Source: Actinomycetota bacterium (GTDB lineage Bacteria > Actinomycetota > Thermoleophilia > Gaiellales > Gaiellaceae). Taken from it: a DNA stretch of 35,303 nt. The stretch spans positions 1 to 35,303 of the forward strand of contig PLBK01000046.1 in NCBI GenBank assembly GCA_003134505.1. The letters are read 5' to 3'. The position numbers and the translations under genes were made by a program. The notes under the pieces are model-generated. The model was not told the origin of the DNA. It ran no database searches and was given only the letters and a program-made list of their open reading frames with translations. Numbering within the stretch: position 1 is the stretch's first letter; every line of letters starts with the position of its first letter. This document shows positions 23,384 to 30,546 of the stretch, piece after piece.

Positions 23384-23889
23384 CCAACAGAGTGGTGACC
23401 GACAGAGTGGTGACGGCGGCGCAGGTCTGGGCGGCACTCGAGCAGGTCGAGGACCCCGAGATCCCGGTCGTGTCGCTCGTCGATCTCGGCGTCGTCCGCA
23501 ACGTCCAGGTCGAGGGCGACCGCGTCCACGTCGAGTTCACACCGACGTTCCTCGGCTGCCCGGCGCTCGAGGTGATGCGCGACCGGATGGCGGCGAAGAT
23601 CGCGGAGCTCGGCGGCGAGCCGGACGTCGAGGTGGTGCTCGACGACTCATGGTCCACGGACCGGATCACGCCGGCGGGGCGCGAGAAGCTCCGCGCCGCC
23701 GGGTTCGCCCCACCGGCGCCGCGCGCGGCCGCGACGCCGACGCTGATCCAGCTCCAGAAAGGCTTCCGCTGCCCGTACTGCGGCTCGACCGAGACGCGGC
23801 TGGACAATCTCTTCGGCCCGACGCCCTGCCGGTCGATCCGCTACTGCGAGGCCTGCCGCCAGCCGTTCGAGCAGTTCAAGACGATCTAG
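23377..23889 (+). CDS. paaD: Phenylacetate degradation protein PaaD (PaaJ/SufT-like, zinc-ribbon C-terminus)
   Basis: A 170-residue protein needed for epoxidase function, probably in iron cofactor maturation. The N-terminal DUF59 domain has VEDPEIPVVSLVDLGVVRNV and FTPTFLGCPALEVM with its conserved Cys. The C-terminal cysteine cluster FRCPYCGSTET...PCRSIRYCEACRQPFE is the PaaD hallmark. The N-terminus is odd: the 15-nt unit GTGGTGACCRACAGA is repeated, giving VVTNRVVTDRVVT and up to six in-frame GTG codons from 23377 to 23410. The conserved domain begins after them, so any could start translation. No paaE is seen downstream. Confidence 0.93.
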   Translation: MVTNRVVTDRVVTAAQVWAALEQVEDPEIPVVSLVDLGVVRNVQVEGDRVHVEFTPTFLGCPALEVMRDRMAAKIAELGGEPDVEVVLDDSWSTDRITPAGREKLRAAGFAPPAPRAAATPTLIQLQKGFRCPYCGSTETRLDNLFGPTPCRSIRYCEACRQPFEQFKTI

Positions 23890-23892
23890 TTG

Positions 23893-23937
23893 CCGTCGAA
23901 AGTCCGGCCGCTTCGCGGCCATGGTGACTTCCGACGG
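23893..23937 (+). terminator. Hairpin terminator after paaD
   Basis: CCGTCGAAAGTC (23893-23904) pairs with GACTTCCGACGG (23926-23937) with one mismatch; inside is GGCCGC/GCGGCC. It begins 3 nt after the paaD stop. No U tract. Confidence 0.65.
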
Positions 23938-23976
23938 TGAGAAGCCGGCTCCCAGCCGCCGCCCGCCGCGCCCGCC

Positions 23977-24090
23977 ATGTCGGTCGCGGCGGGCGGGGCG
24001 GCCGCCATGCAACGTCGGCTGTTCGCCGACAATCCGCGAACGGCCGACTTCAATCCATACGACGTGATCAAGCGGACGCGAAATCTCTGA
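23977..24090 (+). CDS. Possible short ORF, 37 aa
   Basis: ATG 23977 opens 37 codons, with a second in-frame ATG at 24007. The last 27 residues (starting MQRRLFADNPRT and ending in DVIKRTRNL) have an ordinary protein-like composition unlike the Ala/Arg-rich shadow frames common here, but no Shine-Dalgarno sequence or homology is apparent. It may be a remnant of a gene. Confidence 0.2.
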   Translation: MSVAAGGAAAMQRRLFADNPRTADFNPYDVIKRTRNL

Positions 24091-24226
24091 TCAACTGGAC
24101 GGTTCCGGACAGAAGGGCCGCGAGCAGCGAAACCAGAGTTTTGACCGACTGTTTGAGAACTCGTTAAGCGTTCCGCGCCCGTCAATTTCACATCCAACCC
24201 TTAGTCCGGACGACCGGGTTCCGCAG

Positions 24227-24232
24227 TAGGCT
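24227..24232 (+). promoter_or_regulatory. Candidate -10 box of lemA
   Basis: TAGGCT ends 7 nt before ATG 24240; leaderless spacing. The same hexamer at the same kind of distance precedes the selenoprotein and YdcZ-like genes. Confidence 0.45.
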
Positions 24233-24239
24233 GCGCACC

Positions 24240-24797
24240 ATGCTCGTCGTCATCGTCGCCATCGCGGTCGCCGTCGTCCTGCTGCTCGTCCTCGCGTTCG
24301 CGTTCAACCACCTCGTCCGGCTGCGCAACGAGACGCAGGCCGGGTGGTCGAACATCGACGTGCAGCTCAAGCGGCGGAACGACCTGATCCCGAACCTGGT
24401 CGAGGCCGTCAAGGGCTACGCGGCGCACGAGCGCGGGCTGTTCGACGAGATCACCCAGGCGCGTGCGGCCGTCTCGGGCGCGAGCGGGCCGGCCGCCACG
24501 GCCGCCGCAAGCGACGCCCTCACCGCCGGGGTCGGGAAGCTGTTCGCGGTCGCGGAGAACTACCCGCAGCTGCGGGCGACCGAGAACTTCCAGCAGCTGC
24601 AGAGCGAGCTGACCGACACCGAGGACAAGATCGCAGCCGCGCGCCGCTACTACAACTCGGTCGTCCAGACGTACAACACCGCCGTGCAGAGCTTCCCCGC
24701 CGTGCTCTACGCCGGGATGCTCGGCTTCCGCGCCCGCGAGTTCTTCGCCGCCGACGACTCCGACCGGGCGGTGCCGCAAGTCTCCACGACGACCTAG
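24240..24797 (+). CDS. lemA: LemA family protein
   Basis: A 185-residue LemA protein: an N-terminal transmembrane helix (VVIVAIAVAVVLLLVLAFAF), then the signature NHLVRLRNETQAGWSNIDVQLKRRNDLIPNLVEAVKGY region at about residues 24-62, and helices with NYPQLRATENFQQLQSEL and IAAARRYYNSVVQTYN. The role of LemA is not settled; it is often encoded next to an HtpX-like protease, as here, and may act in envelope protein quality control. The htpX gene begins 6 nt after its stop. Confidence 0.93.
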   Translation: MLVVIVAIAVAVVLLLVLAFAFNHLVRLRNETQAGWSNIDVQLKRRNDLIPNLVEAVKGYAAHERGLFDEITQARAAVSGASGPAATAAASDALTAGVGKLFAVAENYPQLRATENFQQLQSELTDTEDKIAAARRYYNSVVQTYNTAVQSFPAVLYAGMLGFRAREFFAADDSDRAVPQVSTTT

Positions 24798-24803
24798 TCG
24801 CCG

Positions 24804-25721
24804 ATGACTCTCCGGGAGCAGATCCGCCGGAACTACCTGATGACGACGGTGCTGCTCGGGTTCTTCACGGTCCTGATCGGCGGCGTCGCGGCGGCGCTGT
24901 ACGCGATCTACGGGCCGCCGGCCGCGATCGCCGTCGTCATCGGCGGCCTGGCGTGGGCGACGTTCTCGTGGTTCGCCTCGACGCGGGTCGTGTCGGCCGT
25001 CACCGGGGCGACCCCGGTGACGAAGGCCGAGCAGCCGGAGCTGTACCGGATCGTCGAGAACCTGTCGATCGCCGCCGGCCTGCCGGCGACGCCGGACGTC
25101 CGCATCGTCGACGACCCGGCGCCGAACGCCTTCGCGGCCGGGCGCGACGCCAAGCACTGCTACGTCTGCGTCACCACCGGCCTCCTGCAGACGATGGACA
25201 GCCGGGAGATCGAAGGCGTGATCAGCCACGAGCTGGCGCACGTCCAGCACCGCGACGTGCGCCTGATGACACTCGTCGCCGTGCTCGTCGGTGTGATCGC
25301 GCTGGTCTCGGACATCGCGCTGCGCCTGCTGTTCTTCGGCGGCGGGCGCAGGCGCGGCTCGAGTCCGGCCGACCTGGTCATCCTCGTGATCGGGATCGTC
25401 GGCCTGATCCTGGCGCCGCTCGCAGCGGTCGGCATCCAGATGGCGGTCTCGCGGCGGCGCGAGTACCTCGCGGACGAAGGCGGCGCCGAGATCTCCGGGG
25501 ACGCCGAGGGCCTCGCGCTCGCGCTCCGCAAGCTGCTCGACGACCCGCGCGAGATCCGGGACACGAGCAAGTCGACGGCCCACCTCTACATCGAGGGCCC
25601 GCTGCGCAAGGCGAGCGGCCCGCGCGCGCTCCTCGGCGGCCTCTTCGACACGCATCCGCCGCTCGAGGACCGAATCGCCGCGCTCGAGAAGCTCGGCGGT
25701 TTCACGCTGCCGCCCGAGTAA
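24804..25721 (+). CDS. htpX: HtpX-like M48 membrane metalloprotease
   Basis: A 305-residue zinc protease anchored by two N-terminal helices (TTVLLGFFTVLIGGVAAAL and IAVVIGGLAWATFSWFA). A further hydrophobic pair follows the catalytic site. Zinc motif HELAH at residues 142-146 with the catalytic Glu143, and the third ligand in SRREYLADEGG. FDTHPPLEDRIAALEKL is the usual C-terminal signature. M48/HtpX proteases degrade misfolded membrane proteins on the cytoplasmic side. ATG 24804 is placed 6 nt after lemA, so the pair is an operon. Confidence 0.92.
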   Translation: MTLREQIRRNYLMTTVLLGFFTVLIGGVAAALYAIYGPPAAIAVVIGGLAWATFSWFASTRVVSAVTGATPVTKAEQPELYRIVENLSIAAGLPATPDVRIVDDPAPNAFAAGRDAKHCYVCVTTGLLQTMDSREIEGVISHELAHVQHRDVRLMTLVAVLVGVIALVSDIALRLLFFGGGRRRGSSPADLVILVIGIVGLILAPLAAVGIQMAVSRRREYLADEGGAEISGDAEGLALALRKLLDDPREIRDTSKSTAHLYIEGPLRKASGPRALLGGLFDTHPPLEDRIAALEKLGGFTLPPE

Positions 25722-25722
25722 T

Positions 25723-25750
25723 CAGTCGAAAGTCCAGGGACTTTCGACTG
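25723..25750. terminator. Hairpin terminator after htpX
   Basis: CAGTCGAAAGTCC (25723-25735) and GGACTTTCGACTG (25738-25750) are perfect inverted copies. The arm shares GTCGAAAGTCC with the paaD terminator. It starts directly after the stop codon. Confidence 0.7.
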
Positions 25751-25827
25751 CAAGGTGACACTTGAGCCGAAGTTAGCCGCGCCCGCACAGGTCGGGCGCG
25801 GCAGAGGACGCTTACGATCCGAGGACG

Positions 25828-26062
25828 ATGAGCGAGAAGGCTGACCTGCGGGTCATCGCGGTCGACTGGTCGGGAAGCAAGAGCCCCAGCGCCCAGCGCA
25901 GGACGATTTGGAAAGCGGAGATGGCCAGGCGGCCGGATCGTCTCCCTTGAAGGCGGCCACACGCGTGACCAGGTGGTCGACCAACTGATCGCGACGGCAA
26001 GCGAATCGCCGCGCTTGATCGTCGGTCTCGACTTCGCGTTCTCCCTGCCGGCGTGGTACTTC
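25828..26062 (+). pseudogene. Frameshifted remnant of a DUF429-like gene
   Basis: ATG 25828 begins a frame reading RVIAVDWSGSKSPSAQRRTIW, the DWSG opening I associate with DUF429-like proteins. It stops at a TGA after about 40 codons. In the next frame the continuation is evident: GGRIVSLEGGHTRDQVVDQL, then RLIVGLDFAFSLPAWYF, the second family block. The shift lies around 25919-25933. After 26062 the second frame stays open to 26221 but no longer looks like the family, and the expected two thirds of the protein are missing before the GNAT gene. A TACGAT box upstream of the ATG suggests it was once expressed. Confidence 0.7.
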
Positions 26063-26172
26063 CTCTTCATTCCGCCTGGAGTGCCGCACCGGCCGCGGAA
26101 CCTCTCGGACACCGAGCCCGCGACGGCCGTCGTCGCCCGGAACGACGCCCGCGACGAGGATCGAGTCGTCCC

Positions 26173-26631
26173 CTACAGCGCCAGCTCGAGGAACCGCGTG
26201 CCGGCGACCGGGCTGTCGTAGTACGGCTCGATGTCGCGGAAGCCGAGCGACTCGTACAACGGCTGCGCCTCGGTCATCTGCAGCAGCGTGTCGAGGCGCA
26301 TCCGCTCGTAGCCCGCGTCGCGGGCGGCCGCGATCACCTCCTCGGCGAGCGCGCGGCCGACGCCCTGCCCCCGGGCCGAGGGGCGCACGTACAGCCGCTT
26401 CATCTCGCAAAGGCCGCCGCCGAGCGACCGGAGCGCGACGCAGCCCGCGAGGCCGCCCGAGATTCGCGCGACGAGGAGCCGGCCGGCAGGAGGCGCGTAC
26501 GCGCCGGGGAGACCGGCGAGCTCGCGGTCGAAGCCCTGGTAGCCGAGGTCGACGCCGAGCGCGGCCGCGTACTTCCGGAAGAGCCCGCGCACCGCGTCGA
26601 GATCGCCGTCGCGAGCCTCCGTGATCTCCAC
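26173..26631 (-). CDS. GNAT family N-acetyltransferase
   Basis: A 152-residue GNAT enzyme with acetyl-CoA-binding motif [25 protein letters not shown] at about residues 80-103 (R/Q-x-x-G-x-G/A as RGQGVG). CEMKRLYV precedes it, and [15 protein letters not shown] is the motif B end. Acceptor unknown. GTG 26631 is 6 nt behind TACAGT (26638-26643) and lies 33 bp from the divergent selenoprotein gene. Confidence 0.9.
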   Translation of the reverse strand: MEITEARDGDLDAVRGLFRKYAAALGVDLGYQGFDRELAGLPGAYAPPAGRLLVARISGGLAGCVALRSLGGGLCEMKRLYVRPSARGQGVGRALAEEVIAAARDAGYERMRLDTLLQMTEAQPLYESLGFRDIEPYYDSPVAGTRFLELAL

Positions 26632-26637
26632 GCGGCG

Positions 26638-26643
26638 ACTGTA
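26638..26643 (-). promoter_or_regulatory. Candidate -10 box of the GNAT gene
   Basis: TACAGT on the minus strand is 6 nt before GTG 26631; leaderless spacing, back to back with the selenoprotein promoter. Confidence 0.4.
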
Positions 26644-26651
26644 GCTCCCGT

Positions 26652-26657
26652 TAGGCT
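26652..26657 (+). promoter_or_regulatory. Candidate -10 box of the selenoprotein gene
   Basis: TAGGCT ends 7 nt before GTG 26665. It supports real expression of the UGA-containing frame from that start. Confidence 0.45.
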
Positions 26658-26664
26658 GTCGGTC

Positions 26665-26889
26665 GTGCCCGTGGAGATCTTCTACTGCCCCGTCTGAGAC
26701 GGCTACGACGAACGGGCCGCGAGTCTCGCGGCCGAGCTGCGGTCGGCGGGCATCCAGGCCACGCCCGTCAAGGGCGAGAAGTCGCAGTTCGACGTCATCC
26801 GCGACGGCGAGACGGTCTTCTCCAAGCAGCGCGTCGGTCGCTGGCCCGAGGAAGGCGAAGTGCTGCGCGCGTTGAAAGAACGCTCGTGA
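26665..26889 (+). CDS. Candidate selenoprotein, SelW/Rdx family, in-frame UGA = Sec11
   Basis: From GTG 26665 the frame reads [10 protein letters not shown], then TGA (26695-26697), then [14 protein letters not shown] and on to [19 protein letters not shown], ending at TGA 26887-26889: 74 residues, normal for the SelW-like Rdx family. Rdx proteins are small thioredoxin-fold redox proteins with a CxxC or CxxU motif right after the first strand; here C8-P-V-U11 falls exactly there. The family's C-terminal hydrophobic-FSK-x-x-GR-P-x-x-GEV block is intact. No credible start lies soon after the UGA, so the 63 codons behind it need readthrough. A hairpin 25 nt after the UGA fits a bacterial SECIS. 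The stop overlaps the next gene as GTGA. A nonsense mutation of Cys TGC is the alternative. Confidence 0.8.
26695..26733 (+). promoter_or_regulatory. Sec UGA codon and SECIS-like hairpin
   Basis: After UGA 26695-26697 and 17 nt of spacer, GGCCGCGA (26715-26722) pairs perfectly with TCGCGGCC (26726-26733) around the loop GUC (26723-26725). Known bacterial SECIS elements place the apical loop about 16-37 nt after the UGA with a G among its first two bases; both conditions hold. It is recognised by SelB in known systems. Confidence 0.65.
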
Positions 26890-27536
26890 AGCTCGCCGCC
26901 CTCGCCGTTGTCGCGCTCGTAGTTGCCGCGGCCGCGTCCGCCGCGAGCCCGCGCGATCCGAAGAAGGTGATCATCCCGGCCGTCCAGGCGAAGGCCAAGG
27001 CGATCAACGTTCAGCGCTCGGATCTCACGAACGAGAGCTGGAAGGCAAACCCGGCGAGCACGAGCCAGGGCAACCCACGCTGCTCGTATTACAACCCGAA
27101 CCAGTCCGACCTGACGGAGAACGGCGACGCCGACTCGCCGGAGTTCACGCTCCCGAGCAGCTCGTTCGTCTCGTCGAACACCTCGATCTTCACAACCGCG
27201 ACGCAGGGCAGAACCGCGTACGCCCGAGTCGTTCAGCCGAAGCTGCCACAGTGCCTCGCGGAGATCTTCCGCAAGGGCGCCGCGCCGACCAAGGTGACGA
27301 TCGTCTCCGCCAAGGAGGTCTCCTTCCCCAAGCTTGCGGAGCGCTCGAACGCCTATCGCATCGTGGCTTCGTTCAAGTCGGGGTCTCAGAAGATCGCCGT
27401 GTACCTCGACGTCGTGGTCATGAATCGCGGCAAGGTCGACGCGGTGATCTTCTTCGCCGGCATCGGGCAGGTGTTCAACGCCGCGTTCGAGCGCAGCGTG
27501 GCCGCGAGGGTCGCGGCCCGCACGGCGAACGCCTGA
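26886..27536 (+). CDS. Secreted protein of unknown function, coupled to the selenoprotein
   Basis: A 216-residue protein beginning with GTG 26886, which overlaps the selenoprotein stop (GTGA), so the two are almost certainly translated together. The N-terminus is a signal peptide ([20 protein letters not shown]). The mature part is hydrophilic with only two cysteines, in [10 protein letters not shown] and PQCLAEIF, which could form a disulfide. No membrane helix follows and I recognise no family. The block of about residues 140-205 ([19 protein letters not shown] onward) resembles a lipoprotein-like beta fold. Coupling to a redox protein suggests but does not show a shared process. Confidence 0.8.
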   Translation: MKLAALAVVALVVAAAASAASPRDPKKVIIPAVQAKAKAINVQRSDLTNESWKANPASTSQGNPRCSYYNPNQSDLTENGDADSPEFTLPSSSFVSSNTSIFTTATQGRTAYARVVQPKLPQCLAEIFRKGAAPTKVTIVSAKEVSFPKLAERSNAYRIVASFKSGSQKIAVYLDVVVMNRGKVDAVIFFAGIGQVFNAAFERSVAARVAARTANA

Positions 27537-27540
27537 CCGC

Positions 27541-28488
27541 CTAGCGAAGCAGGAAGCCGAGCCCGAGCTCGTCCCGCGGCTCGAGCACGAACTCGTGGCG
27601 GCCCGTCAGGTGGGCCGATCCCTCGACCTCCGTGACCACCGCGGGGATGCCCGCGACCTCGGTCTCGGCCACGATCCGGGCGCGGAACTCCGAGCCGACG
27701 ATGCTCCGGTGCAGGAGCTCGTCGCCGACGCCGATCCGGCCCTCCGCAGCCAGCAGCGCGAGCCGTGCCGAGGTGCCGCTGCCGCACGGCGAGCGGTCGA
27801 CCTCGCCGTCGGCGAACACGGTCACGTTGCGCTGCGTGAGCGGCGGGCCGTCGGTCTCGTCCTGCCAGAAGATCACGCCGTAGACGTCGCGGAGCTCCGG
27901 CTCGAGCGGGTGCACGATCTCGCGCTCGGCCTCGAGCTCGGCCTTTACGGCGCGGCCGAGCTCGATCAGCCGCGGCAGCTCCTGCGGCTCGACGCGCTCC
28001 TCGACGCTCGCGTAGAACGCCCCGCCGAAGCTGACGTTCTCCGAGTGGACGAAGGCCGGAACGTTGCGGAAGCGGACGGAGCGCACGTCGCCACCCTCGA
28101 CGCGCGCCCAGGTCTCGAGCCGGCCGGAGGGCACGTCCACCACCACGTGCGTCTCCGGCTCGCGCGCCTCGATGCGGCCGCTCTCGATCGCCCACGTGAC
28201 GAGCGCGATCGTCCCGTGGCCGCACGCGGTCGAGTAGCCGGCGTTGTGGAAGAACACGACGCCGAGGTCGGCGCCCTCGTCCTCGGGCTCGGTGACGAAG
28301 CAGCCGTACATGTCGGCGTGGCCGCGCGGCTCGTGGACGAGCAACTTGCGCACGTCGTCGAGGTGCTCCGCGGCGAAGCGGCGCTGGTCGAGGATCGTGG
28401 GGCCGGCCGGCGGGTCGACTCCGCCCGTGACGATCCGGAACGGCTCGCCCGCGGTGTGGTAGTCGACCGTCTCTACGCGCAGGCTCAA
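27541..28488 (-). CDS. Proline racemase / hydroxyproline epimerase family protein
   Basis: A 315-residue member of the proline racemase family. Both catalytic cysteines are present: C89 in STACGHGTI and C235 in RSPCGSGTSAR, with GHADMYG near residues 56-62. Having both Cys points to racemase/epimerase chemistry (proline or 4-hydroxyproline) rather than the 3-hydroxyproline dehydratases, which replace the first Cys. The start is unclear: TTG 28488 is the only start-like codon ahead of the conserved RVETVDYHTAGEP, 10 nt after the PaaG-like stop. It is probably in an operon with that gene. Confidence 0.9.
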   Translation of the reverse strand: MSLRVETVDYHTAGEPFRIVTGGVDPPAGPTILDQRRFAAEHLDDVRKLLVHEPRGHADMYGCFVTEPEDEGADLGVVFFHNAGYSTACGHGTIALVTWAIESGRIEAREPETHVVVDVPSGRLETWARVEGGDVRSVRFRNVPAFVHSENVSFGGAFYASVEERVEPQELPRLIELGRAVKAELEAEREIVHPLEPELRDVYGVIFWQDETDGPPLTQRNVTVFADGEVDRSPCGSGTSARLALLAAEGRIGVGDELLHRSIVGSEFRARIVAETEVAGIPAVVTEVEGSAHLTGRHEFVLEPRDELGLGFLLR

Positions 28489-28498
28489 CGACCGGTGC

Positions 28499-29269
28499 TC
28501 AACGGCCTGTGAACTGCGGCGGGCGCTTCTCGCGGAAGGCGGTCACGCCCTCATGGAAGTCCGCCGTCTGCGTCGCGACCGTCTGCAGCTGCGCCTCCAG
28601 CTCCAGCTGCTCGTCGAGCGTGCCCAGCTGCGCCTGCTCGAAGAGGCGCTTCGTCATCGCGATCGCCTTCGTCGGCGCGGCGGCGTAGTTGGCCGCCAGC
28701 CCGGCCGCCTGCCCGGCCAGCTCGTCGTCGGGAACGACGGCCGAGACGAGCCCCCATTGGAGCGCCTCGGCCGCCGAGAGCTTGCGGTTCGACGTCATCC
28801 ACTCGAATGCGCGCGCCTGCCCGAGCAGGCGGCCGACGAAGAAGGAGCCGCCCGCGTCCGGCACGAGCCCGATGCCGACGAAGCCCGGGATGAAGCTCGC
28901 CGACTCGGCCGCGATGCGCAGGTCGCAGGCGCAGGCGAGCGAGACGCCTGCGCCGGCGCAGGGCCCGTTGACGGCGGCGATCACGGGCTTCTCCAGCGCC
29001 CGGATCGCGAGCACGTTCGGGTGATAGGTCGCCCGGAGCATGTCGCCCGTGTTGCCGGGATGCTCGTCGAACTCGCGCAGATCCTGGCCGGCGCAGAACC
29101 CGCGCCCCGCGCCCGTGATCACGACCGCGCGCACCTCCGGGTCACGCGCCTCCTCGAGCCCGGCCGCGAGCCCGCGGTGCACGGCCAGCGTGAACGCGTT
29201 GAGCGCCTCGGGGCGGTTCAGCGTCAGCGTCAGCACCGCCCCGTCCCGGGTGACTTCGACCTCGGCCAT
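28499..29269 (-). CDS. paaG: PaaG-like enoyl-CoA hydratase/isomerase
   Basis: A 256-residue crotonase. The substrate loop GAGRGFCAGQDLREF, the Asp in LVPDAGGSFF (in place of the second Glu of hydratases) and the C-terminus REKRPPQFTGR match PaaG, the 1,2-epoxyphenylacetyl-CoA isomerase that makes the oxepin-CoA after PaaABC. First position is GPCAGAGVSLACACD, without the first catalytic Glu, as in PaaG. This complements paaABCD 5 kb away, although relatives act in other pathways. ATG 29269 is 8 nt behind TAGTCT (29278-29283). Confidence 0.85.
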   Translation of the reverse strand: MAEVEVTRDGAVLTLTLNRPEALNAFTLAVHRGLAAGLEEARDPEVRAVVITGAGRGFCAGQDLREFDEHPGNTGDMLRATYHPNVLAIRALEKPVIAAVNGPCAGAGVSLACACDLRIAAESASFIPGFVGIGLVPDAGGSFFVGRLLGQARAFEWMTSNRKLSAAEALQWGLVSAVVPDDELAGQAAGLAANYAAAPTKAIAMTKRLFEQAQLGTLDEQLELEAQLQTVATQTADFHEGVTAFREKRPPQFTGR

Positions 29270-29277
29270 CGCCGCTG

Positions 29278-29283
29278 AGACTA
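29278..29283 (-). promoter_or_regulatory. Candidate -10 box of the PaaG-like gene
   Basis: TAGTCT on the minus strand is 8 nt before ATG 29269; leaderless spacing. Confidence 0.4.
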
Positions 29284-29447
29284 CTTGACACGGGGATCCC
29301 GGCCAGGCAAATCGACTCCTCTCCGCCCGGGGCACCCCAGCCCACCACCCGCTTTCTAGCGTAACGGGAAACCTGTGACGCGTGTGAAACGCGCTCGTGC
29401 CGAAAGCGTGACGATTCGTCCACAGCCTCGGCCCCGGGCCCGAGTGC

Positions 29448-29453
29448 TAGCGT
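29448..29453 (+). promoter_or_regulatory. Candidate extended -10 box of the HtrA-like gene
   Basis: TAGCGT preceded by TGC ends 8 nt before ATG 29462; leaderless spacing. Confidence 0.4.
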
Positions 29454-29461
29454 GGCCGGCC

Positions 29462-30439
29462 ATGGCGCACCTGAGGCTGATCTCGAGCGGCCCGCAGCCT
29501 GCGGAGGAGGCTCCGCTCGACGCCTACTCGCGGGTCGTGACCGAGGTCGCCGAGCGGCTCGCCCCCTCGGTGGCGAACCTGCGCGTCTCGCGCCGCTTCC
29601 GCGGGCGTCGCGTGGACGGCGGAGGCAGCGGCGTCGTGATCACGCCGGACGGGTTCATGCTCACGTCCGCGCACGTCGTCGAGCGGGTCGAGACGGGCGT
29701 CGCCTCCTTCTCCGACGGGCGCGAGCTCGAGCTCGAGGTCGTCGGCACGGACGCGCTGTCCGATCTGGCCGTGCTCCGCACGAGCGACGACGACCTCGCG
29801 CCGGCCGAGCTCGGCGACGCCGAGAGCCTGCGGGTCGGGCAGCTCGTCGTCGCGATCGGCAACCCGCACGGCTTCGGCAGCTCGATCACGGCCGGCGTCG
29901 TGTCGGCGCTCGGACGCTCGCTGCCGACGCGTCAAGGCCGGGTCGTCGAGAGCGTGATCCAGACCGACGCCGCGCTCAACCCGGGCAACTCGGGCGGCGC
30001 GCTCGCAGACGGCAGCGGCCGCGTCGTCGGGATCAACACCGCCGTCGCGGGCGTCGGGCTCGGGCTCGCGGTACCGATCAACCGGACGACGCGCGGCATC
30101 GTCGCCGCGCTGATGAACGAGGGCCGCGTGCGCCGCGCCTATCTCGGGCTCGCCGGCGGCTCCAGGCCGCTGCCACCGCGCCTGGCCGCCCGGCTCGGTC
30201 GCCGCAGCGCCGTCGAGGTCGTCGAGATCGTCGAGGGCAGCCCCGCCGCACTCGCCGGGCTGCGCCCGGAAGACCTGATCGTCGCGCTGGACGGTTCCGA
30301 AGTGCGGGGCGTCGACGACATCCAGCGGCTGATGACCGCGGAGCGGATCGGCGAGACCGTCACCGCGACGGTCGTCCGCCAGGACCGCGAGCTTCGTGTC
30401 CCTCTCGTCCCGACCGAGCTCGAGGAGGAACGTCGATGA
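29462..30439 (+). CDS. HtrA/DegP-like trypsin-family serine protease with PDZ domain
   Basis: A 325-residue protease with the catalytic triad H71 (TSAHVVE), D101 (DALSDLAVLR) and S177 (NPGNSGGAL), followed by one PDZ domain from about residue 225 (VVEIVEGSPAALAGLRPEDLIVALDG). HtrA proteins are normally exported and often have an N-terminal membrane anchor. Here the N-terminus (MAHLRLISSG...) has neither signal peptide nor transmembrane segment, so the enzyme appears cytoplasmic. The stop overlaps the next small ORF as ATGA, behind a GGAGGAA sequence. Confidence 0.88.
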   Translation: MAHLRLISSGPQPAEEAPLDAYSRVVTEVAERLAPSVANLRVSRRFRGRRVDGGGSGVVITPDGFMLTSAHVVERVETGVASFSDGRELELEVVGTDALSDLAVLRTSDDDLAPAELGDAESLRVGQLVVAIGNPHGFGSSITAGVVSALGRSLPTRQGRVVESVIQTDAALNPGNSGGALADGSGRVVGINTAVAGVGLGLAVPINRTTRGIVAALMNEGRVRRAYLGLAGGSRPLPPRLAARLGRRSAVEVVEIVEGSPAALAGLRPEDLIVALDGSEVRGVDDIQRLMTAERIGETVTATVVRQDRELRVPLVPTELEEERR

Positions 30440-30546
30440 GCAGACTGGGCCGCCGCGCCGAGCGGGCGTTTCTCGGCAGCGTGATGGCGGTGCTGGCGTT
30501 CCTCGTGGAGCGCCGTGTGCTGCGCGCGATCAAGCGCAGCCGTTAG
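30436..30546 (+). CDS. Small 36-aa basic membrane-type protein coupled to the HtrA-like gene
   Basis: ATG 30436 overlaps the protease stop (ATGA) and has a strong Shine-Dalgarno, GAGGAGGAA, 5 nt upstream. The 36 residues have a basic N-terminus (SRLGRRAERA), a hydrophobic middle (FLGSVMAVLAFLVE) and a basic end (RRVLRAIKRSR). This could be a short transmembrane or amphipathic helix recruiting the protease to the membrane (inference). Its stop overlaps the convergent kinase stop. I do not know the family. Confidence 0.6.
   Translation: MSRLGRRAERAFLGSVMAVLAFLVERRVLRAIKRSR

Larger units (their letters stand above)
23938..24239. other. Intergenic stretch between paaD terminator and lemA
   Basis: No gene is well supported here apart from a weak 37-codon ORF. 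The right part is lower in GC than the surroundings and contains a possible sigma70-like promoter, TTGACC (24141-24146) with TTAAGC (24164-24169), besides the leaderless-type box next to lemA. Confidence 0.4.

Noticed and set aside
26053..26697. Plus-strand frame that runs into the selenoprotein start and ends at its UGA
   Set aside because: Its upstream part is Arg/Pro/Ala-rich antisense shadow of the GNAT gene; only the segment from GTG 26665 is plausible coding sequence.
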